Program-made: the position numbers and the translations under genes
Notes under the pieces: model-generated
Databases searched by the model: none
Told to the model about the DNA's origin: nothing
Seen by the model: the letters and a program-made list of their open reading frames with translations, nothing else
Origin: JANQKX01 sp039028695
Lineage (GTDB): Bacteria; Pseudomonadota; Alphaproteobacteria; Kiloniellales; Kiloniellaceae
NCBI GenBank assembly: GCA_039028695.1
Contig: JBCCHN010000072.1
Span: 1 to 25,391 of the forward strand
Reading direction: 5' to 3'
DNA length: 25,391 nucleotides
Shown here: positions 21,715 to 25,391 of the stretch, piece by piece
Layout of the letters: each line of letters opens with the position of its first letter
Numbering within the stretch: position 1 is the first letter of the stretch

Positions 21715-22965
21715 ATGCAGCGCTATTCCTTCTTCTCCCTCGCCCGCAATGCCCTGACCGCCCACAAAAATTGGCAGGCAGCCTGGCGCAGCCCACCGCT
21801 GCGGGACCGCTATGACGTGATCATCATCGGCGCCGGCGGACATGGCCTGGCAGCGGCCTATTACCTGGCCAAGGAGCATGGCATCACCGATGTGGCGGTC
21901 CTGGAACGGGGCTGGCTGGGCGGCGGCAACATCGCCCGCAACACGGTGACCATCCGCTGCAACTATTTGCGCGACGAGAGCATTCCCTTTTTTGAAAAGT
22001 CCGTAAGGCTCTATGAAAATTTGGGTCGGGAGCTGAACTATAACCTTATGTTCAGCCAGCGCAGCATGATCGATGTGGTGCAAACCTATCCGAAGATGCG
22101 GGACCTGCGCCGGCGCATGCTGGCCATGGATATCTATGGCGCCACCTATGAGCCCATTTCGGTGGCGGAGATCCGACAGCGTATCCCCTCCCTCACCGGC
22201 GGTGGGCCGGAGTCCCGCTTGCCGATTATCGGCGGCATGGTTCACACGGATGCAGGCGTCTGCCGCCACGACGCCGTGGCCTGGGGCTACGCTCGCGCCG
22301 CCGATGCCATGGGTGTGGAAATGCATCAAAAGACGGCAGTGGAAAAGCTGCTGCGGGGGCCCGACGGCCGCATCACCGGCGTGTCAACCAATCGAGGCGA
22401 CATCGCCGCGAACAAAGTAGCGGTGGTGGTATCGGGCCACACCACCACCATCACCGATACCATCGGCCTCAGACTTCCTTTGAGGACGTATAATTTGACC
22501 GCCTTTGTCTCGGAACCGGTCAAGCCTCTGATCGACGTGGTGGTGAACTGTCCGGACAGCGGCTTTTATCTGAGCCAGTCGGACAAGGGGGAACTGGTCA
22601 TCGGCGGCGCCACGGACCCGCAGCAGTCCTTCAAACGCGCCCTCAAACAATCGGTCACCGAAGATACGGTGGCGGGCATGCTGGAGCTCTTTCCCGCCTT
22701 CAAGCGCTTGAAGATGCTGCGCCAATGGGGCGGCACCCTGGATTTCGCTCATGACGCCAGCCCGATTGTTTCCGCCTGCGAGGTACCGGGCCTTTACCTG
22801 AGCTGTGGATGGTGGGGCGGCTTTAAGGCGGTCCCGGCAGGCGGCTTGACCTTGGCCCATTTGGTCGCGACCGATCAGCCCCATCCCTTGATCGAACCCT
22901 TTTCCCTGAAGCGCTTCAAGCGCCTGGATTTCATTCTGGAATCCGGTCTGACGTCGTCCCGTTAG
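21715..22965 (+). CDS. soxB: Sarcosine oxidase subunit beta
   Basis: A 416-residue FAD flavoprotein, the standard SoxB length. It oxidises sarcosine (N-methylglycine) to glycine within the four-subunit enzyme, passing the methylene group to tetrahydrofolate. The N-terminal R-Y-S-F-F-S-L-A and the FAD-binding V-I-I-I-G-A-G-G-H-G-L-A-A-A-Y-Y-L-A (residues 35-52) are diagnostic. R-H-D-A-V-A-W-G near residues 184-191 contains H185, matching by motif the region of the histidine that covalently holds FMN at the alpha/beta interface. S-C-G-W-W-G-G-F-K-A-V-P-A-G near the C-terminus is also characteristic. Twelve bases separate it from soxD. Dimethylglycine-type secondary amines are alternative substrates in the family. 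Confidence 0.95.
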   Translation: MQRYSFFSLARNALTAHKNWQAAWRSPPLRDRYDVIIIGAGGHGLAAAYYLAKEHGITDVAVLERGWLGGGNIARNTVTIRCNYLRDESIPFFEKSVRLYENLGRELNYNLMFSQRSMIDVVQTYPKMRDLRRRMLAMDIYGATYEPISVAEIRQRIPSLTGGGPESRLPIIGGMVHTDAGVCRHDAVAWGYARAADAMGVEMHQKTAVEKLLRGPDGRITGVSTNRGDIAANKVAVVVSGHTTTITDTIGLRLPLRTYNLTAFVSEPVKPLIDVVVNCPDSGFYLSQSDKGELVIGGATDPQQSFKRALKQSVTEDTVAGMLELFPAFKRLKMLRQWGGTLDFAHDASPIVSACEVPGLYLSCGWWGGFKAVPAGGLTLAHLVATDQPHPLIEPFSLKRFKRLDFILESGLTSSR

Positions 22966-22977
22966 GAGCCAAAAAAG

Positions 22978-23253
22978 ATGCTCGTCATCCCTTGCCCCTG
23001 GTGCGGCGACCGTCATGAAAGCGAGTTCATCTGCGGGGGGCCGACACGACCGGCCCGCCCTGAGGGCACCGATCAGCTCACCGATGGAGAATGGGTCGCG
23101 CACTTAACGGTCTCGCCCAACCCGGCCGGGTTCTTATCTGAGAAATGGTGGCATGCCCATGGCTGCGGCCTTTGGTTCACCTTGGAGCGCAACACAGTGA
23201 CTCATGAGGTGCGGGCAATCTCGAATGAAGACGACCGGGGAGAGGAGGCATGA
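22978..23253 (+). CDS. soxD: Sarcosine oxidase subunit delta
   Basis: A small 91-residue zinc-binding subunit of heterotetrameric sarcosine oxidase. The predicted zinc ligands are C6 and C9 in I-P-C-P-W-C-G, H59, and C63 in W-W-H-A-H-G-C-G-L-W-F. The size and motif order are standard for SoxD. It lies between soxB and soxA, and its TGA overlaps the soxA ATG by four bases, so the subunits are translationally coupled. Confidence 0.95.
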   Translation: MLVIPCPWCGDRHESEFICGGPTRPARPEGTDQLTDGEWVAHLTVSPNPAGFLSEKWWHAHGCGLWFTLERNTVTHEVRAISNEDDRGEEA

Positions 23254-25391
23254 TCCCCCTGCACGACCGTCTGCCGTCGGGCGGGCTCATCGACAGAGAT
23301 CGACGGCTGCGCTTTTTCTTCAACGGCAAGAGCTATTACGGCTATGAGGGGGACAGCTTGGCGTCAGCCCTCTTGGCCAACTCTGTTCATCTGACCGGGC
23401 GCAGTTTCAAATACCACCGACCCCGGGGTATTCAAGGCTATGGCTATGAGGAACCGGCCACGCTTGTACAGCTCGAGGGCCTGGAAGATGCCGCAAACTG
23501 GCCGGTCACGCGGGTTCCCCTTTACGAGGGCTTGCGCGCCCGCAGCATCAACTGTTGGCCGGGGCCCGCGTTTGATCTGGGCGGGGTGGCCCAGGCTTTT
23601 GCCCAGTTGTTGCCGGCTGGCTTCTACTACAAGACCTTCATGTGGCCCGACTGGCATCTCTTCGAGCCCTTAATTCGTAAGGCCGCCGGGCTGGGTCAAG
23701 CGCCCACGCGCGAGGCCAAGGATCTTCACTACGAAAGCCGCCATCACCATTGCGATGTGCTGGTGATCGGCGCCGGGCCCGCTGGCTTGATGGCGGCCAT
23801 GACGGCCGGTGCCGCAGGTGCGGACGTCTTGTTGGTGGACGACGATCTTCGCGTGGGGGGACGCCTGCTCAGCGAGACTGCAGAGATCGACGGCGAACCG
23901 GCGGAGCATTGGCTTAAAGGTGTGGAAGATCGCCTGAGGGCTATGCCCTCCGTTCAATACCTACCGCAGGCTACGGCCTGGGCCTATCACGATCACAACT
24001 TGATCATGGTGACAGAGCGGGCGCCCGCTGCGCCCCATGTCTTCCAGCGCACCTGGCGGGTCCGAGCCAAGGAGGTGGTTCTGGCCAGCGGCGCCATCGA
24101 ACGGCCCTTGGTCTTCGAAAACAATGACCGGCCGGGGGTCATGCTGGCCTCCGCTGCGCGAGGCTATGCCAAGCGTTATGGGGTACGGGCCGGCGGCAAG
24201 GCGGTTTTTTTCGCCAATAACGACTCTGCTTGGCGGGCCGCTTTCGAGCTAGCTGCAGCCGGCGTTACCGTTGCGTCCATCGTCGACATACGTGCCGACG
24301 TGACGCCTGATTTGGCGCAGCAAGCGCACGAAAAGGACATCGATGTCCATCTCGATTCTCACGTAGCAACGGCGCTGGGCCACAAGCACATTCGTGGCGT
24401 GAAGATTGGCTCGCAGGGAAACAAAACTCTTAAACAGGTGGACTGCGACCTTCTGTGTGTATCGGGGGGGTGGAACCCGGCCGTTCATCTGTTCTCCCAA
24501 TCTCGTGGTAGCTTAAAGTATCATCCGTCACTGACGTCCTTTGTGCCCGATCAAACCGCACAAAGGGTGAGGGTCGCCGGCAGTGCTAACGGTACTTTTG
24601 ATCTTGCCAGTTGTTTGCGCGACGGCATGGCCGCTGGATTGGAGGCCGGCCGCGCTGCCGGTTTTGAGGCAGGCTCTCTGCCGCTTCCAAACAGCACCGA
24701 GGGCTTTAGCTATGGCATCGAGCCCCATTGGGGGCCGCAGGACCAGGATTCCGCCGGCAAAAAGGCCTTCGTCGATGTACAAAACGACGTGACAGTCGCC
24801 GACCTGGACCTGGCAGTGCGCGAAGGCTTTGGCGCCGTCGAACATGCGAAACGCTATACCACCACGGGGATGGGCATAGACCAGGGCAAGACCGGGAACA
24901 TCAATGCCATCGGGATCTTGTCCGGCATCACGGGGACGGAACTGGATCAAGTGGGCACCACCACCTTTCGACCGCCTTATGTTCCCATTGAGTTCGGTGC
25001 AGTGGTCGGTGCCCGGCCCGGTCCTGAAATCCTCGTCTACCGGCACACGCCCATGACCCAGTGGCACAAGGATCAAGGCGCGGAAATGTATGAGGCCGGC
25101 GCCCGCTGGCGGCGCCCCGGCTATTATCCCAAAGACGATGAAACCTGGCTGCAGGCGGCAATCCGGGAGGCCGAGGCGGTACGCAACCGCTTGGGGGTCT
25201 ACGATGGTTCCCCCCTGGGCAAGTATGTGATCAAAGGGCCCGACGCACTGAAACTGTTGGAGTTGGTCTATACCAACGACTGGGCAAACTTAAAGCCGCA
25301 ACGCGGCCGCTACGGTCTGATGCTGACCGACGACGGGCTGATCTTGGACGATGGTGTCACCTTTAAATTGGGAGACGACCACTATCTCATG
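23250..25391 (+). CDS. soxA: Sarcosine oxidase subunit alpha, N-terminal 714 residues (runs off right edge)
   Basis: The frame opens at ATG 23250, which has a strong AGAGGAGG ribosome binding site, and stays open to the last base; full-length SoxA is near 1000 residues, so about a quarter to a third is missing. Order of domains: an N-terminal ferredoxin-like segment with S-F-K-Y-H-R-P-R-G at 52-60; a nucleotide-binding fold with V-I-G-A-G-P-A-G-L at 172-180, where NAD binds; then, from about residue 573 (F-R-P-P-Y-V-P-I-E-F-G), the start of the aminomethyltransferase (GcvT-like) domain that forms methylene-tetrahydrofolate. The gamma-subunit gene soxG normally follows and would be outside the window. 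Confidence 0.95.
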   Translation, partial: MIPLHDRLPSGGLIDRDRRLRFFFNGKSYYGYEGDSLASALLANSVHLTGRSFKYHRPRGIQGYGYEEPATLVQLEGLEDAANWPVTRVPLYEGLRARSINCWPGPAFDLGGVAQAFAQLLPAGFYYKTFMWPDWHLFEPLIRKAAGLGQAPTREAKDLHYESRHHHCDVLVIGAGPAGLMAAMTAGAAGADVLLVDDDLRVGGRLLSETAEIDGEPAEHWLKGVEDRLRAMPSVQYLPQATAWAYHDHNLIMVTERAPAAPHVFQRTWRVRAKEVVLASGAIERPLVFENNDRPGVMLASAARGYAKRYGVRAGGKAVFFANNDSAWRAAFELAAAGVTVASIVDIRADVTPDLAQQAHEKDIDVHLDSHVATALGHKHIRGVKIGSQGNKTLKQVDCDLLCVSGGWNPAVHLFSQSRGSLKYHPSLTSFVPDQTAQRVRVAGSANGTFDLASCLRDGMAAGLEAGRAAGFEAGSLPLPNSTEGFSYGIEPHWGPQDQDSAGKKAFVDVQNDVTVADLDLAVREGFGAVEHAKRYTTTGMGIDQGKTGNINAIGILSGITGTELDQVGTTTFRPPYVPIEFGAVVGARPGPEILVYRHTPMTQWHKDQGAEMYEAGARWRRPGYYPKDDETWLQAAIREAEAVRNRLGVYDGSPLGKYVIKGPDALKLLELVYTNDWANLKPQRGRYGLMLTDDGLILDDGVTFKLGDDHYLM

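Noticed and set aside
1..25391. CRISPR arrays, tRNA genes, insertion sequences, attachment sites
   Set aside because: No regularly spaced repeats, cloverleaf-like sequences, transposase motifs or flanking direct repeats were found on reading both strands.

Overview
The window looks like part of an alphaproteobacterial chromosome. It carries a rhizobial-type glycerol ABC transporter with a DUF2160 membrane protein, a heterotetrameric sarcosine oxidase operon in the order B-D-A, and GC-rich coding DNA separated by AT-rich intergenic gaps. I cannot place it below class; a Rhodospirillales-like organism is a guess. Coding density is high. No tRNA, rRNA, CRISPR array, insertion sequence or phage gene was seen, and no gene-free stretch exceeds 300 bases.

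Left part (1-9076): a creatininase-family gene on the minus strand runs off the left edge. Next is a complete minus-strand glycerol uptake operon, transcribed glpV - glpS - glpT - glpP - glpQ - DUF2160. The binding protein leads the operon, and the two ATPase genes have complementary defects. A divergent DeoR-family repressor (glpR-like) and a glycerol-3-phosphate dehydrogenase (glpD) follow on the plus strand. Both flanking intergenic regions carry TTTCGTT-type repeats at about 10-base spacing, the likely GlpR operators. Together these genes import glycerol and oxidise glycerol-3-phosphate. Glycerol kinase is not in the window.

Middle part (9083-16920): a divergent pair of catabolic-looking transcription units whose substrate I cannot name. 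On the minus strand, two tandem paralogous proteins of unknown family are followed by a DUF1116 (YlbE/AllG-like) protein and an amidase-signature enzyme. On the plus strand, a phthalate-dioxygenase-type Rieske oxygenase is followed, after its own promoter region, by a HisC-like aminotransferase and a two-subunit thiamine-diphosphate decarboxylase of the sulfopyruvate/phosphonopyruvate type. This is the most novel part of the window.

Right part (16938-25391): a LysR regulator on the minus strand, then a polar-amino-acid ABC transporter (permease - binding protein - permease - ATPase). It is followed by soxB, soxD and a soxA that runs off the right edge. A reasonable reading is that an amino acid or N-methylated amino acid is imported and processed here, with sarcosine or a similar secondary amine oxidised to feed one-carbon units into tetrahydrofolate. 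The link between the middle enzymes and the transporter/sarcosine oxidase rests on proximity only.
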